In this document: positions 1 through 8,317 of the stretch, one piece after another | How positions within the stretch are numbered: position 1 is the stretch's first letter | How the letters are laid out: every line of letters starts with the position of its first letter | Assembly: GCA_023460955.1 (NCBI GenBank) | Contig: JAEWOH010000055.1 | Location: 1-40,970 of the forward strand | Origin: Bacillota bacterium | Lineage (GTDB): Bacteria > Bacillota > Clostridia > Acetivibrionales > DSM-1351 | DNA: 40,970 nucleotides | Direction of reading: 5' to 3' | Made by a program: the position numbers and the translations under genes | The notes under the pieces: model-generated | What the model saw: the letters and a program-made list of their open reading frames with translations, nothing else | Databases searched by the model: none | Told to the model about the DNA's origin: nothing

Positions 1-1035
1 CTTGTTATCAAATACACCGATACCGCCTATAAATGCTTCAAATGCCGGTTTATCAGAAGCAGTTGGTGTTGGATATGGAACAAATACTTCTTCAAATTGT
101 GAAGTCTTTTTAGATGCGCTTGATGCCTTTAAGGTCTTGTTATAAAGCGGAACACAAGCAATTTTCTCAGATAAGAACATGTCAATTACATCATTTGAAG
201 CAAGCGCTTCTCCACCCTTTAAGGTCAATCCTGATTTTACTGAATTTACAATCCATTCAAGAGCTTTAACATCTTTATCATCGTTAATAGTATATTTTGA
301 TAGGTCCTCTGCTATTGTAGGAACTCCACCCATATTGGAAATGTATGCTCTGGTACCTTGGTCTCCGGCACTTGACTTGGCATAAATTGCTGTTGGAGCA
401 GCTAATGTTGGAATCTTTTCTTTTATTGCTTTTAGAAGCGCCTCATACTCGTCAACAGTCCAGAGCCTGTCTGGTTTATCTAGAGGCAGCATACTTGTCA
501 AGCCTGCTTTATCAAGCATTGTCTTATTGAAGGCCATCATATTTGGTGCAATGTTTATAGGATACATAAAGTAATTGTCACCAAGCTTACTGGCATCTAA
601 TATTTTACTTGGTATATCAGCTTTAACAGAATCATTGATCATATCGTCCAATGGAGCCATTACTCCATTTCTTGCATAGTCTATTATTCTTCCGGGGTAA
701 TCAAATACCATATCAGGTGCCGAATTTGACGCAATTGCTGTATTAAGCTTCTGTGGACCACTTGCGAAATCAATCATTTCAACATTTACTTTAATATTTG
801 GATATTTCTTATTAAAGTTTTCTACAATTGTCTTTTCATAGTCCCCAGCTGTACCTGACTGGAAATTAGGATAATCCCACCAGGTTATTTCTACTTGCTT
901 AGCTTCGCCCTGTGTATTCACTGAAGATGATGTTGAACCTGCCGATGGTGTAGGTTCAGTTTTTCCACAACCTGTGAAAATACCTGCAAGAATTGAAACA
1001 GCTAGTAATGAGGCTACTAATTTTGTTTTTAGCAT
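1..1035 (-). CDS. ABC transporter sugar-binding lipoprotein, 3' part cut by window edge
   Basis: Extracellular solute-binding protein (family 1) of an ABC sugar importer; it would be tethered to the outer face of the membrane and hand a sugar to the permeases. The first 345 residues are present and the rest runs off the left edge. A hydrophobic signal segment (about residues 4-20) ends in a lipobox with Cys23 (IFTGC), followed by a Ser/Thr-rich linker and then the mature start VEITWWDYPN, typical of this family. The start at 1035 has GGAGGG seven bases upstream. It follows nanE by 32 bp in the same direction, so it is probably co-transcribed and imports an amino sugar such as sialic acid or ManNAc. 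That substrate is inferred from context only; the permease genes would lie beyond the window. Confidence 0.9.
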   Translation of the reverse strand, partial: MLKTKLVASLLAVSILAGIFTGCGKTEPTPSAGSTSSSVNTQGEAKQVEITWWDYPNFQSGTAGDYEKTIVENFNKKYPNIKVNVEMIDFASGPQKLNTAIASNSAPDMVFDYPGRIIDYARNGVMAPLDDMINDSVKADIPSKILDASKLGDNYFMYPINIAPNMMAFNKTMLDKAGLTSMLPLDKPDRLWTVDEYEALLKAIKEKIPTLAAPTAIYAKSSAGDQGTRAYISNMGGVPTIAEDLSKYTINDDKDVKALEWIVNSVKSGLTLKGGEALASNDVIDMFLSEKIACVPLYNKTLKASSASKKTSQFEEVFVPYPTPTASDKPAFEAFIGGIGVFDNK

Positions 1036-1067
1036 TGTTAAACCCTCCATTAAACTTATTATTTTAT

Positions 1068-1766
1068 TTATAACAACTCTTTTTCCAAATAATCTGCAAA
1101 CTTCTTTGTTATTAATTGTGGTCTTGTTATTGCCCCACCAATTACAACCGCCCAAGCTCCTGCTTTAATACACTTAGCCGCAAGTTCTGGAGTTTCAATA
1201 TTTCCTTCAGCAAGAATGGGAACTTTTAAAACCTTCTTTAATTTTTCTATAAGCTCGATATCAGGCTTCTCTCTGTCAAGAGTATAATCAGTGTAACTGC
1301 TTAAAGTAGTCGAAACTATGTCAAACCCGATTCTTTCAGCTTCAATTGCTTCATCATAATCAGAAATATCCGCCATTATAAGTCCGTCATAAACCTGCCT
1401 TATTTCTTTATAAAACTCCTCAAGAGTTTTATTATCAGGCCTTGGCCTTCTTGTGGCATCTACTGCTATAATTTCAGCCTGTACAGGTAGTAAGCTTTTT
1501 ACTTCTTCTATTGTAGGAGTTATAAAAACATTACTATGATCGTAAATCTTCTTATAAATTGCTATTAAAGGCAGATCAACGTTTTTCTTTATTTCAATAC
1601 AATCTTGTGGTGAATTAGCTCTGATTCCTGCCGCACCACCCATCAGTGCCGCTTTAGCCATACGCATCATTATTGTAGAACTATGCAATGGTTCATCCTC
1701 TAATGCCTGGCACGATACTATCATCTTTCCTTTAAGTTTACTTAATATTTGCATTGAACTTACCAT
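1068..1766 (-). CDS. nanE: N-acetylmannosamine-6-phosphate 2-epimerase
   Basis: Converts ManNAc-6-P to GlcNAc-6-P in sialic acid and ManNAc breakdown; cytoplasmic TIM barrel. The 232-residue product has the NanE hallmarks: KGKMIVSCQALEDEPL at the start, GAAGIRANS, IYKKIYD, AVDATRRPRP, LIMADISDYDEA and the C-terminal phosphate-binding stretch AEGNIETPE...GAWAVVIGGAITRP. Length matches the family (about 220-235). An upstream in-frame ATG at 1796 exists, but GGTGGG lies just before the ATG at 1766, with another possible start at 1754. It is first in an operon with the sugar-binding lipoprotein and is driven by the promoter with triple operator at 1908-1983. Very confident of family; the in vivo substrate route (sialic acid or free ManNAc) is inferred. 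Confidence 0.95.
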   Translation of the reverse strand: MVSSMQILSKLKGKMIVSCQALEDEPLHSSTIMMRMAKAALMGGAAGIRANSPQDCIEIKKNVDLPLIAIYKKIYDHSNVFITPTIEEVKSLLPVQAEIIAVDATRRPRPDNKTLEEFYKEIRQVYDGLIMADISDYDEAIEAERIGFDIVSTTLSSYTDYTLDREKPDIELIEKLKKVLKVPILAEGNIETPELAAKCIKAGAWAVVIGGAITRPQLITKKFADYLEKELL

Positions 1767-1907
1767 TTTTCCCACCTCAATATAATGTAAGTACACTATA
1801 CCCTTTCTGTCTGAATCAGCAAATGCAACTGCTTGCTTTGTTTATCACCTCCAAACCATTAATTATAGAGGTTACATCAGTTATTCGTATTAATTGCTTC
1901 TGAAGTT

Positions 1908-1983
1908 ATTATAGCACCCCATATATATTTTGTCTATACAATTTTGTATTTTGTCTATACAATTTTATATGGGTATATACACC
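1908..1983 (-). promoter_or_regulatory. nanE promoter with three tandem HutC-type operator boxes
   Basis: Read on the minus strand, -35 TAGACA (1931-1936) and -10 TATAAT (1908-1913) are separated by exactly 17 bp. Three boxes matching GTMTAKAC lie at 1932-1939, 1953-1960 and 1973-1980, centres 21 and 20 bp apart (two helical turns). The first overlaps the -35, which suggests repression. The first two lie in a 21-bp direct repeat. GTMTAKAC is the published signature of the HutC branch of GntR regulators, and such a regulator is encoded at 2109-2840. The leader from the predicted start to nanE is about 135 nt. Confidence 0.8.
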
Positions 1984-2026
1984 ATCAAGGATAGGACAAC
2001 CGAGTTTTATTTAATCTTCAAACAAA

Positions 2027-2080
2027 ATAATAAAAGACTTCTTTTTGATTTATTATTCATCAAAAGAAGTCTTTTATTAT
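2027..2080 (-). terminator. Terminator after the nagB-kinase-yhcH-gntR operon
   Basis: A perfect 19-bp inverted repeat (2027-2045 with 2062-2080) with a 16-nt loop lies just past the stop codon of the GntR gene. The stem ends in AAAAGACTTCTTTT-type A/T-rich arms, so it can act in either direction. It insulates the nagB operon from the nanE promoter. Confidence 0.8.
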
Positions 2081-2108
2081 ATCAATTTCAAATTTAATTC
2101 AATTACAA

Positions 2109-2840
2109 TTAAATACTTTTATTAAATATAGTCAAATTAAATGTGTATCTATCAGGATTATAAATAGTTCTTGCATACTCAATGGGCATATCATCTCCAT
2201 TAAATACAGTTCTTAAGGAAAGTAATCCGAAACCCTTAGTTTTGTCTAACAACAGCTCCGCTTCCTTTTTGCTTATTGTAACTGCTTTAATGTCCTGCTT
2301 CATGTACGAAAAATCAGAATGGTACTCCTGTTTCATTAATGTGTACAAGGAACATTTCATCAAATTATATTTCATGAGATCCGGAAAATATTTTTCCGGA
2401 AGATAGCTATATTCAATGGCCATAGGCTCATCATTTGCAAGACGTAACCTATTTAAAAAATATACTTGTTCATTTTCTGATAATTGTAGCTTTTCTCTGA
2501 TTTGACTGTCCGGAGTAATCTTTTCAAAATACAATATTCTACTGCTTGGAATCAGTCCCCTTTTCTCCATGTCTTGGCTGAAACTCTCTATTTCCAGCTT
2601 TTTTTCAATGACTTCCTTTGAAACAAAGGCTCCCTTACCGTGAGTTTTATATAAAACTCCCTGGTGAACAAGATTTGCTATGGCTTGTCTTATAGTCATT
2701 CTACTAACACCAAAAAGCTCTGTTAATTCTCTTTCAGTCGGAATAGATTCTCCCGGAAGATATACTCTTTCTTTAATTTTTTTCTTTATATACTCTTCCA
2801 GTTGAACATAAATAGGTACTGATGAGTTCTTATCTATCAT
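2109..2840 (-). CDS. GntR/HutC-family transcriptional regulator (amino-sugar type)
   Basis: A 243-residue repressor-like protein: GntR winged helix at residues 5-75 (YVQLEEYIKKKI, PGESIPTERELTELFGVSRM, IRQAIANLVHQGVLYKTHGKG) and a UTRA effector domain at about 95-240. Closest known functional types are NagR/YvoA-like regulators that sense GlcNAc-6-P or GlcN-6-P. It is last in the nagB operon, 25 bp after yhcH, with GGGGG ahead of the start. The two promoters of this locus carry HutC-type boxes (1932-1980 and 5200-5247), so it probably controls its own operon and nanE. Effector identity is inference. Confidence 0.92.
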   Translation of the reverse strand: MIDKNSSVPIYVQLEEYIKKKIKERVYLPGESIPTERELTELFGVSRMTIRQAIANLVHQGVLYKTHGKGAFVSKEVIEKKLEIESFSQDMEKRGLIPSSRILYFEKITPDSQIREKLQLSENEQVYFLNRLRLANDEPMAIEYSYLPEKYFPDLMKYNLMKCSLYTLMKQEYHSDFSYMKQDIKAVTISKKEAELLLDKTKGFGLLSLRTVFNGDDMPIEYARTIYNPDRYTFNLTIFNKSI

Positions 2841-2865
2841 TAAAATACCCCCATAAGTATTAAAA

Positions 2866-3318
2866 TCACTTAACCTTTACCTTTATGACCACTTTTTTTA
2901 CTTTCTGCTTTTTTTCGTATGAAATACCAGGCATATGGGCATCTTCAGGGAACAGTATAAAGAACTCCCCTGGATTGTACAGAATTAGCCGTGATGCTCC
3001 ATCAAGCATTATGAAATCATCCTCCTCACTATAAGGAGTAAAAGCTTTAAGGTCGTCTGCTTGCGAATACCCCATATTTTCGCAGCCCTCTATCAGGTAT
3101 TGAATATCTATATACTTTCTATGAGCTTCATATTTAGCATCGGTTAAGTCCTTAGTTTCGTATTCCTGCACGAAAGCATACACATCGTTTCCGGCAATAT
3201 CATACTTTCCAGGTGATAAAGATTCTAAATCCTGTCTCTTTAGAAAGTCAAATGCTTTTTCAAAATATTTATGATGAACCTCATACTTTTTACAGTTATT
3301 AATTTTATCAAATATCAT
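2866..3318 (-). CDS. YhcH/NanQ/EbgC family protein (DUF386), sialic acid anomerase-like
   Basis: A 150-residue cupin-fold protein of the YhcH/YjgK/YiaL family. E. coli YhcH (NanQ), encoded in the nan operon, is an N-acetylneuraminate anomerase; the location here beside nanE and nagB supports a similar role. Family signatures visible are KYDIAGNDVYAFVQEYETK, the HRKYIDIQYLIEG segment and the metal-ligand region FFILFPEDAHMPG near the C-terminus. The start at 3318 has GAGG six bases upstream; an in-frame ATG at 3366 would overlap the kinase gene and has no good site. It begins 14 bp after the kinase stop, so the two are likely translationally linked. Confidence 0.88.
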   Translation of the reverse strand: MIFDKINNCKKYEVHHKYFEKAFDFLKRQDLESLSPGKYDIAGNDVYAFVQEYETKDLTDAKYEAHRKYIDIQYLIEGCENMGYSQADDLKAFTPYSEEDDFIMLDGASRLILYNPGEFFILFPEDAHMPGISYEKKQKVKKVVIKVKVK

Positions 3319-3332
3319 TTTAATCCTCTTCT

Positions 3333-4289
3333 CTATAAATAAAAAAGTTTTCTTGCTATTCCGCAAATAGCAGCATTATCTTCCAATTCAGCCCTTCTTA
3401 CAATCAAATCTTCTTTAAAAACAGGCATGAGCCGGAGTAGCAATTGTTCTTTTATAGGCTCTATAAATGTATCTCCCAAGGCGGTTATCCCGCCTCCAAA
3501 AATAACTGCTTGAGGACTAAAAATGTGAACAAGCGAAACTGTTCCACAGGCTATAGCTTCATTATACTCGTTTACAATTTTAGTAGCAAGTATGTCTCCC
3601 GATGCTTTCGCCGCAAAAATAATCTCCCCGTTTATGCTATCCAAATTCCCGTTAACCATTTTTGTAACAATTGATTGCCCTCCCTTTATTAGTTCTTCTT
3701 TGAAATGCTTTATTAGTGCTGTAACTGAACTATACCTCTCAAAGCAGCCCTTATTACCACAACTACACAGCTCTCCGTTAATGTCGATACTCATGTGTCC
3801 AAATTCTGCAGCAATACCTCTGTAACCGTGATCAATGCCTCCATCCTTATAAATTGCTCCACCTATCCCCGTTCCAAGTGTTATACATATGAAGTTATCT
3901 ATGTCCCTTGCTGCACCTAACCATTTTTCGCCTAACGCATAGGCGTTTACATCGTTTTCAACTTCAACCCTTAAATTAGAAGATGCCTGTAGCTCTTTTT
4001 TCAGTTCAAATCCCGATAATTCCGGAATGGTGCTTGCAGCATATAAAACTTTGCCACTTTCACTATCAACCTGACCTGTACAAGCGCAGCCTATCCCAAC
4101 CAAGTTATCCCGGCCTACCGTATCTATATATTTTTGAACAAGCTTCTGTATTGAAATAAAAGTTTTTGTAAAGCCTTCCTTTGCATTTGTTGGAATTTTA
4201 CAAAAATTACTGGTTCTACCTGCACTATCGATCAGAGCAGCTTTAATATTTGTGCCGCCAATGTCTATTCCTATAGCCAATTTACTCAT
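3333..4289 (-). CDS. ROK-family sugar kinase, probable ManNAc/GlcNAc kinase
   Basis: A 318-residue ROK kinase, which uses ATP to phosphorylate a hexose or amino sugar at C6. Visible motifs: ATP loop IGIDIGGTNIKAAL at the N-terminus, catalytic region VENDVNAYALGE, GTGIGGAIYKDG, the ROK signature with the zinc knuckle CSCGNKGCFERYSS, and the C-terminal IFGGGIT adenosine motif. The start at 4289 is preceded by GGAGG with 5-nt spacing; the in-frame ATG four codons earlier overlaps that site. It sits between nagB (69 bp upstream) and yhcH, a context that points to ManNAc kinase (NanK), feeding NanE. Glucokinase or GlcNAc kinase activity cannot be excluded from sequence alone. Confidence 0.9.
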   Translation of the reverse strand: MSKLAIGIDIGGTNIKAALIDSAGRTSNFCKIPTNAKEGFTKTFISIQKLVQKYIDTVGRDNLVGIGCACTGQVDSESGKVLYAASTIPELSGFELKKELQASSNLRVEVENDVNAYALGEKWLGAARDIDNFICITLGTGIGGAIYKDGGIDHGYRGIAAEFGHMSIDINGELCSCGNKGCFERYSSVTALIKHFKEELIKGGQSIVTKMVNGNLDSINGEIIFAAKASGDILATKIVNEYNEAIACGTVSLVHIFSPQAVIFGGGITALGDTFIEPIKEQLLLRLMPVFKEDLIVRRAELEDNAAICGIARKLFYL

Positions 4290-4357
4290 ATTTACCTCCA
4301 TAGTATATTTTGTACTGATCCAGAAAACCTTATTACTTGTAGATGAAGATTTCCATA

Positions 4358-5083
4358 TTATAAGTTTACAGCTGCAGCGGTATCTACGATGACTGTAACA
4401 TCCTGATGAAGCTGAAGGATGGAAGCCGGAACCTTGGGTGTAATTTTTCCCTTTATTGCTTTAGCTATAATACCAGCTTTGGAGCTTCCACAGGCCAGAA
4501 GCAATATTTTCCTTGAGTTCATGATTGTGCCGATACCCATACTTATAGCCTTTGTCGGCACTTCATCCTTGTTAATAAAAAATCTTGAATTTGCTTCAAT
4601 TGTTGACTTATCAAGAGTAACCAAATGTGTCTTAGCTTCAAAATTTACGGCTGGCTCATTAAAACCGATATGCCCATTAACGCCTATCCCTAACACTTGA
4701 ACATCTATTCCGCCAGCTTCTTTGATTTTCCTTTCATATCCCAAACATTCTTCTTCTATATTTTTAGCGCTTCCATTTGGTATATTTATATTTGCAGCTG
4801 GAACATTTATATAATTAAACAGATTACTCATCATAAAGTAGTAATAGCTTTGTTTATTGTTTATATCAAGGCCATAATATTCATCTAAGTTGAAAGTTTT
4901 TACCTCTGAAAAATCTAATTCTTTATTATCATATAGTTTAACCAGTTCATTATACATGCCCAGCGGAGTGTCCCCTGTCGCAAGTCCTAAAACACTATCT
5001 GATTTCAAGGTTATTTGGCTGGCTATTATACTCGCAGCCTTTCGGCTCATTTCATAATAATCATTAGCTTTAATTATTCTCAT
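4358..5083 (-). CDS. nagB: Glucosamine-6-phosphate deaminase
   Basis: Converts GlcN-6-P to fructose-6-P and ammonia, linking amino sugars to glycolysis. The 241-residue product is the short, Bacillus-like form lacking the extended E. coli C-terminus. Conserved features: LGLATGDTPLGMY (phosphate loop, about 33-44), FNLDEYYG with the general-base Asp67, and GIGVNGHIGFNEP with His138 and Glu143. The Asp of the E. coli GxDGH motif is Asn136 here, as is normal in Gram-positive enzymes. GGGAGG lies just upstream of the start. It is first in the operon with the kinase, yhcH and gntR, and its promoter carries three HutC-type boxes. No nagA is visible in the window, so the deacetylation step must be encoded elsewhere. 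Confidence 0.96.
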   Translation of the reverse strand: MRIIKANDYYEMSRKAASIIASQITLKSDSVLGLATGDTPLGMYNELVKLYDNKELDFSEVKTFNLDEYYGLDINNKQSYYYFMMSNLFNYINVPAANINIPNGSAKNIEEECLGYERKIKEAGGIDVQVLGIGVNGHIGFNEPAVNFEAKTHLVTLDKSTIEANSRFFINKDEVPTKAISMGIGTIMNSRKILLLACGSSKAGIIAKAIKGKITPKVPASILQLHQDVTVIVDTAAAVNL

Positions 5084-5175
5084 TTTAGCCTCCCTATATC
5101 GCAGCTTATATTTTAAATACCGTTTTTCCTTCTACAATAGTTCTTTGAACATTAAATTCTTAATAACTCGTTTTT

Positions 5176-5250
5176 ATTATACACCATAATAAATAAATCG
5201 TCTATACAATTAAAATTTGGTATATACAATATTTAGCCAGTATATACCAA
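5176..5250 (-). promoter_or_regulatory. nagB promoter with three tandem HutC-type operator boxes
   Basis: On the minus strand, -35 TAGACG (5199-5204) and -10 TATAAT (5176-5181) are 17 bp apart. GTMTATAC boxes lie at 5200-5207, 5220-5227 and 5240-5247, centres exactly 20 bp apart; the first overlaps the -35. The layout is the same as at the nanE promoter, implying co-regulation by the GntR/HutC protein encoded in this operon. Confidence 0.8.
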
Positions 5251-5253
5251 CGC

Positions 5254-5300
5254 AAAAAAGAGCCAATCACAAATTAACGTGACTGGCCCTCCAAAAAAAA
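5254..5300 (-). terminator. Second terminator downstream of rpmE
   Basis: On the minus strand an 11-bp stem (arms 5279-5290 and 5260-5270, one G-T pair) is followed by a run of six T. Together with the hairpin at 5392-5419 it gives a double stop between rpmE and the nagB promoter. Confidence 0.7.
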
Positions 5301-5391
5301 TTAAGTTTACTATTCTACCCTAACTATCGACGTGGAACCATAATACTCCAACTGTTAACATATCACCCAAAACATTTATAAACGCAAAACA

Positions 5392-5419
5392 AAAGACTGA
5401 GAAATTTATCCCAGTCTTT
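5392..5419 (-). terminator. rpmE terminator
   Basis: An 8-bp stem, AAAGACTG with CAGTCTTT (5392-5399 and 5412-5419), begins 10 bp after the rpmE stop codon and is followed on the minus strand by TGTTTTG. Confidence 0.75.
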
Positions 5420-5429
5420 CAAGGTTTTC

Positions 5430-5639
5430 TTATTGATTGTCAACGATACCATATTTCTTTTTAAACTTATCAACACGTCCACCGGTATCAATGAGTTTCT
5501 GCCTTCCGGTAAAGAAAGGATGACACTTTGAACAAATTTCAACGTGAAGGGATTTTTTAGTAGAACCAGTAGTGAATGTTTCACCGCATGCGCACTTAAC
5601 AACTGCTTCTGAGTAATCTGGATGTATTCCTTCTTTCAT
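5430..5639 (-). CDS. rpmE: Ribosomal protein L31, zinc-binding (C+) type
   Basis: A 69-residue protein of the large ribosomal subunit. Four zinc-ligand cysteines are present: C16 and C18 (CACG) and C36 and C39 (CSKCHPFFTG), so this is the zinc-loaded form rather than the zinc-free paralogue made during zinc starvation. The start MKEGIHPDY is standard and AAGGTG precedes it. It is monocistronic: it has its own terminator and 160 bp of upstream DNA separating it from the ABC permease gene. Confidence 0.97.
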   Translation of the reverse strand: MKEGIHPDYSEAVVKCACGETFTTGSTKKSLHVEICSKCHPFFTGRQKLIDTGGRVDKFKKKYGIVDNQ

Positions 5640-5803
5640 TGCTTTTCACCTTCTTTCGAACAAAATTGAAAGTCCTCAATTTTTATATATTCAACGTACT
5701 TTTGTACTAAGTTGCTTATTAACGAGGCAAGTGATATTTTAACATAAAAACATCAATCCCGCAATACCCTTTTTTTTATTAAAACATGCAGTACAATACC
5801 AAT

Positions 5804-8317
5804 TTAATCCACAACCCTGATTCCTTCTATTATATTTAATTTAGATATGTGTTTAAGCGGTGCCGATGTAGCAACAAGACATATAAAAATATTTATTCCG
5901 GCTGCAATGAGTATCGATGTCCACGGTAACTGCCATGATATATGTCCTACATCCTCACTAATTACTCTATAAAATACATAAGCAATAATCACACCAAATA
6001 CCGAACCCCATATTGAACTTATTATACCATGAAAAATCCCTTCCAGTCTTATATTTGCCTTTAACTGTCCATGAGACATTCCTATTGCCTTAAGCGTAGA
6101 AAATTCTCTTACGCGAAGGAATAGGCCCGCACTGATAGTATTGAAGATGTTAAATGCTCCTATAAGAGAAAGTATAGCTATAAAGCCCAAATAAAATGCT
6201 TTTATGTTTTTTCCCTGTTCTATACTCTCACTATATTCCTTTTCATAGTAGGTAATTCTGCTGTCGGAAATAGTTTCAGCCGTCCTCTCAAGTTCAGAGA
6301 AGATTTTTGTTTTATCAATATTTTTATCAGTATAAAGATCAAATCTTTGATAATCCTTAATACCAAACAATTTTTCATATTCAGTATTATTAAAAATCAA
6401 CCTGATATTATTATCAGATGAGCTTCTCCAGTAGCTGTCGGTATCATCCAATATCCCCGCCACCCTGACCTTGTAATCTATAACCTTGTTATTTTTTAAG
6501 TCCCACATTTGCAGGGATAATTCTTCACCTATCTCAAATTGTTTTACAAGTCCGCTTTTCTTCTTATTAGCAGGCCAGTTATTTTCAATGATAACTGCAT
6601 TTGTACCCGGCTTAAGCACCTCATTAATACTGCCACTTTTCAATTTTGCTCTCCGGAGTACATCTGTATCAACTCCCATTGCTCTGCACTTTATATTATA
6701 AGCATCGCCAAGATAGCCTTGCTTTTTCTTAAAATCTTCCGTTACAAGCTCCTTGCTTCTTGAAATATTGAAATAGGTACCAAATCGTACTTTTCCCACC
6801 TTCTCTATACCGTTTATACTCAAAATTTTATCATAATCACTTTCAGTAAGTCCTGATTTATCACTGTTTCCATATCCGTTACTGATACTGAACGTCATAG
6901 GTACCTTGTAGGAATTTTCTCCGATTGTAAATAATGTAGAAAAAGCATATGTAAAAACAATAAATAAAATTGTGCTTAAGCACATTGAAAAAACTGTTAT
7001 TAAGAATTTCTTTTTGTTTCTCCACAAGTTTCTGTAGGCTAATAGACCACTTATACTAAATATTTTGCAAATAAAATTCTGCCACCGTCTTACCTTGAAT
7101 TTCTGTTTTTCAAGCCTATACCCGGTATTTGAAATGGCCTCTATCGGCGATATTTTACCGGCAACCCATGCAGGTTTTAAAGTAGACAAAATAGTAGTAG
7201 CAACCCCCAGTATGGCAGGGGCAATTAATGATTCTGGTATAAGTATAAACTTTGCGCTGCTGGAAATTATCTGTGGAGTAAGTATAAATATTACCCTTGC
7301 CAGAAGTATGCCCAAGGTTAATCCTATTGGCAGTGCGATAAGGCATAAGGTAAGCCCTTCGGCAACCACCATTTTCCTTATTTGGCGCGGAGAACTGCCT
7401 ACCGATCGCAGTACCCCGTAGTGTCTAATCCTTTCTATCACAGATATATAGAATATATTATAGATTGCGGCAATTGTAGCAAGGCATATTACTATTGAAA
7501 AAATAATCTGGAACATAAGGTTATTCCAATCAACCGCCTGTCCTAATGCAATCAGCAATACATCATTATATTCCACATATTTATCAGCTCCAATCAGCCC
7601 TTCGTCAATAAGCTTCCTTACTTCATTTCTCACTAAAACCCCTGCTTTGAACTTAATATAGGTTTTGTCTCTGTTAACTAAACCATCAGTTTTTTCAGAA
7701 TATTCAGGATACATCATAGCCGAATATTGAAAAGGGTAATAATCAGTTTTATATATACCTGATATTACCAACTCCTTTTTTGTAACAGTATTTGACTCCT
7801 TGATAGTCTTCTCCTGCGCCTTGTTCGAACCTGTCACTACAGAAAAAACCCTCTTTTTATCTATCAGTACAAGCTTGTCTCCGACAACCGGTCTCGGGTT
7901 CATTTGTAAAAACGCCTTTTGATCCAAGAGAATCTCATTTTCCTTTTCAGGAAATCTGCCCTCGGTAACACTAATATTGAACAGGTCCAAGGTGCTTTTG
8001 TCCATTACTTCACCATTCAGAGAAAGCCTCTGTCCGTCAACCTGAAAGGTGCCAGTCCATTGCTCATGTCCTAGTTTTTCAACTGTATCAATCTTTGCAA
8101 GCCTATCTCGTGCTTCCTTACCCAGATTGTGAATGTATATGTGGTAAAAGCCACGTTCCTTAAGAACCCTATCTTTATCCCCGGCACTTGCACCCTCAGT
8201 TAGTACTGAAACAGCTGTTAAAAGGGTAATTGAAAGTATTATACCTAATATTGAAAATATTGTTCGTCTTTTGTTTAATCTAAAATATTTAGGTATCAAC
8301 CCAAGGTAGTTTTTCAT
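5804..8317 (-). CDS. ABC transporter permease with two FtsX domains
   Basis: An 837-residue integral membrane protein of the MacB/FtsX/LolE (type VII) class, which uses ATP hydrolysis mainly for mechanical work or export rather than classic channel transport. I read eight membrane segments in two sets of four: about 17-40, 270-295, 320-348, 365-388, then 428-452, 718-742, 768-792 and 803-825. Two large outside domains lie at about 45-265 and 455-715. FtsX repeats are visible as IRHYGVLRSVGSSPRQI and VREFSTLKAIGMSHGQL. The start overlaps the ATPase stop by 4 bp (ATGA), so the two are coupled. Neighbouring sensor kinase and regulator suggest an antimicrobial-peptide or cell-envelope stress transporter. 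The topology differs from the ten-helix BceB type. Confidence 0.9.
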   Translation of the reverse strand: MKNYLGLIPKYFRLNKRRTIFSILGIILSITLLTAVSVLTEGASAGDKDRVLKERGFYHIYIHNLGKEARDRLAKIDTVEKLGHEQWTGTFQVDGQRLSLNGEVMDKSTLDLFNISVTEGRFPEKENEILLDQKAFLQMNPRPVVGDKLVLIDKKRVFSVVTGSNKAQEKTIKESNTVTKKELVISGIYKTDYYPFQYSAMMYPEYSEKTDGLVNRDKTYIKFKAGVLVRNEVRKLIDEGLIGADKYVEYNDVLLIALGQAVDWNNLMFQIIFSIVICLATIAAIYNIFYISVIERIRHYGVLRSVGSSPRQIRKMVVAEGLTLCLIALPIGLTLGILLARVIFILTPQIISSSAKFILIPESLIAPAILGVATTILSTLKPAWVAGKISPIEAISNTGYRLEKQKFKVRRWQNFICKIFSISGLLAYRNLWRNKKKFLITVFSMCLSTILFIVFTYAFSTLFTIGENSYKVPMTFSISNGYGNSDKSGLTESDYDKILSINGIEKVGKVRFGTYFNISRSKELVTEDFKKKQGYLGDAYNIKCRAMGVDTDVLRRAKLKSGSINEVLKPGTNAVIIENNWPANKKKSGLVKQFEIGEELSLQMWDLKNNKVIDYKVRVAGILDDTDSYWRSSSDNNIRLIFNNTEYEKLFGIKDYQRFDLYTDKNIDKTKIFSELERTAETISDSRITYYEKEYSESIEQGKNIKAFYLGFIAILSLIGAFNIFNTISAGLFLRVREFSTLKAIGMSHGQLKANIRLEGIFHGIISSIWGSVFGVIIAYVFYRVISEDVGHISWQLPWTSILIAAGINIFICLVATSAPLKHISKLNIIEGIRVVD

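Noticed and set aside
1908..1983. Catabolite (cre) sites at the nanE promoter
   Set aside because: The boxes fit GTMTATAC and not the cre consensus with its central CG.
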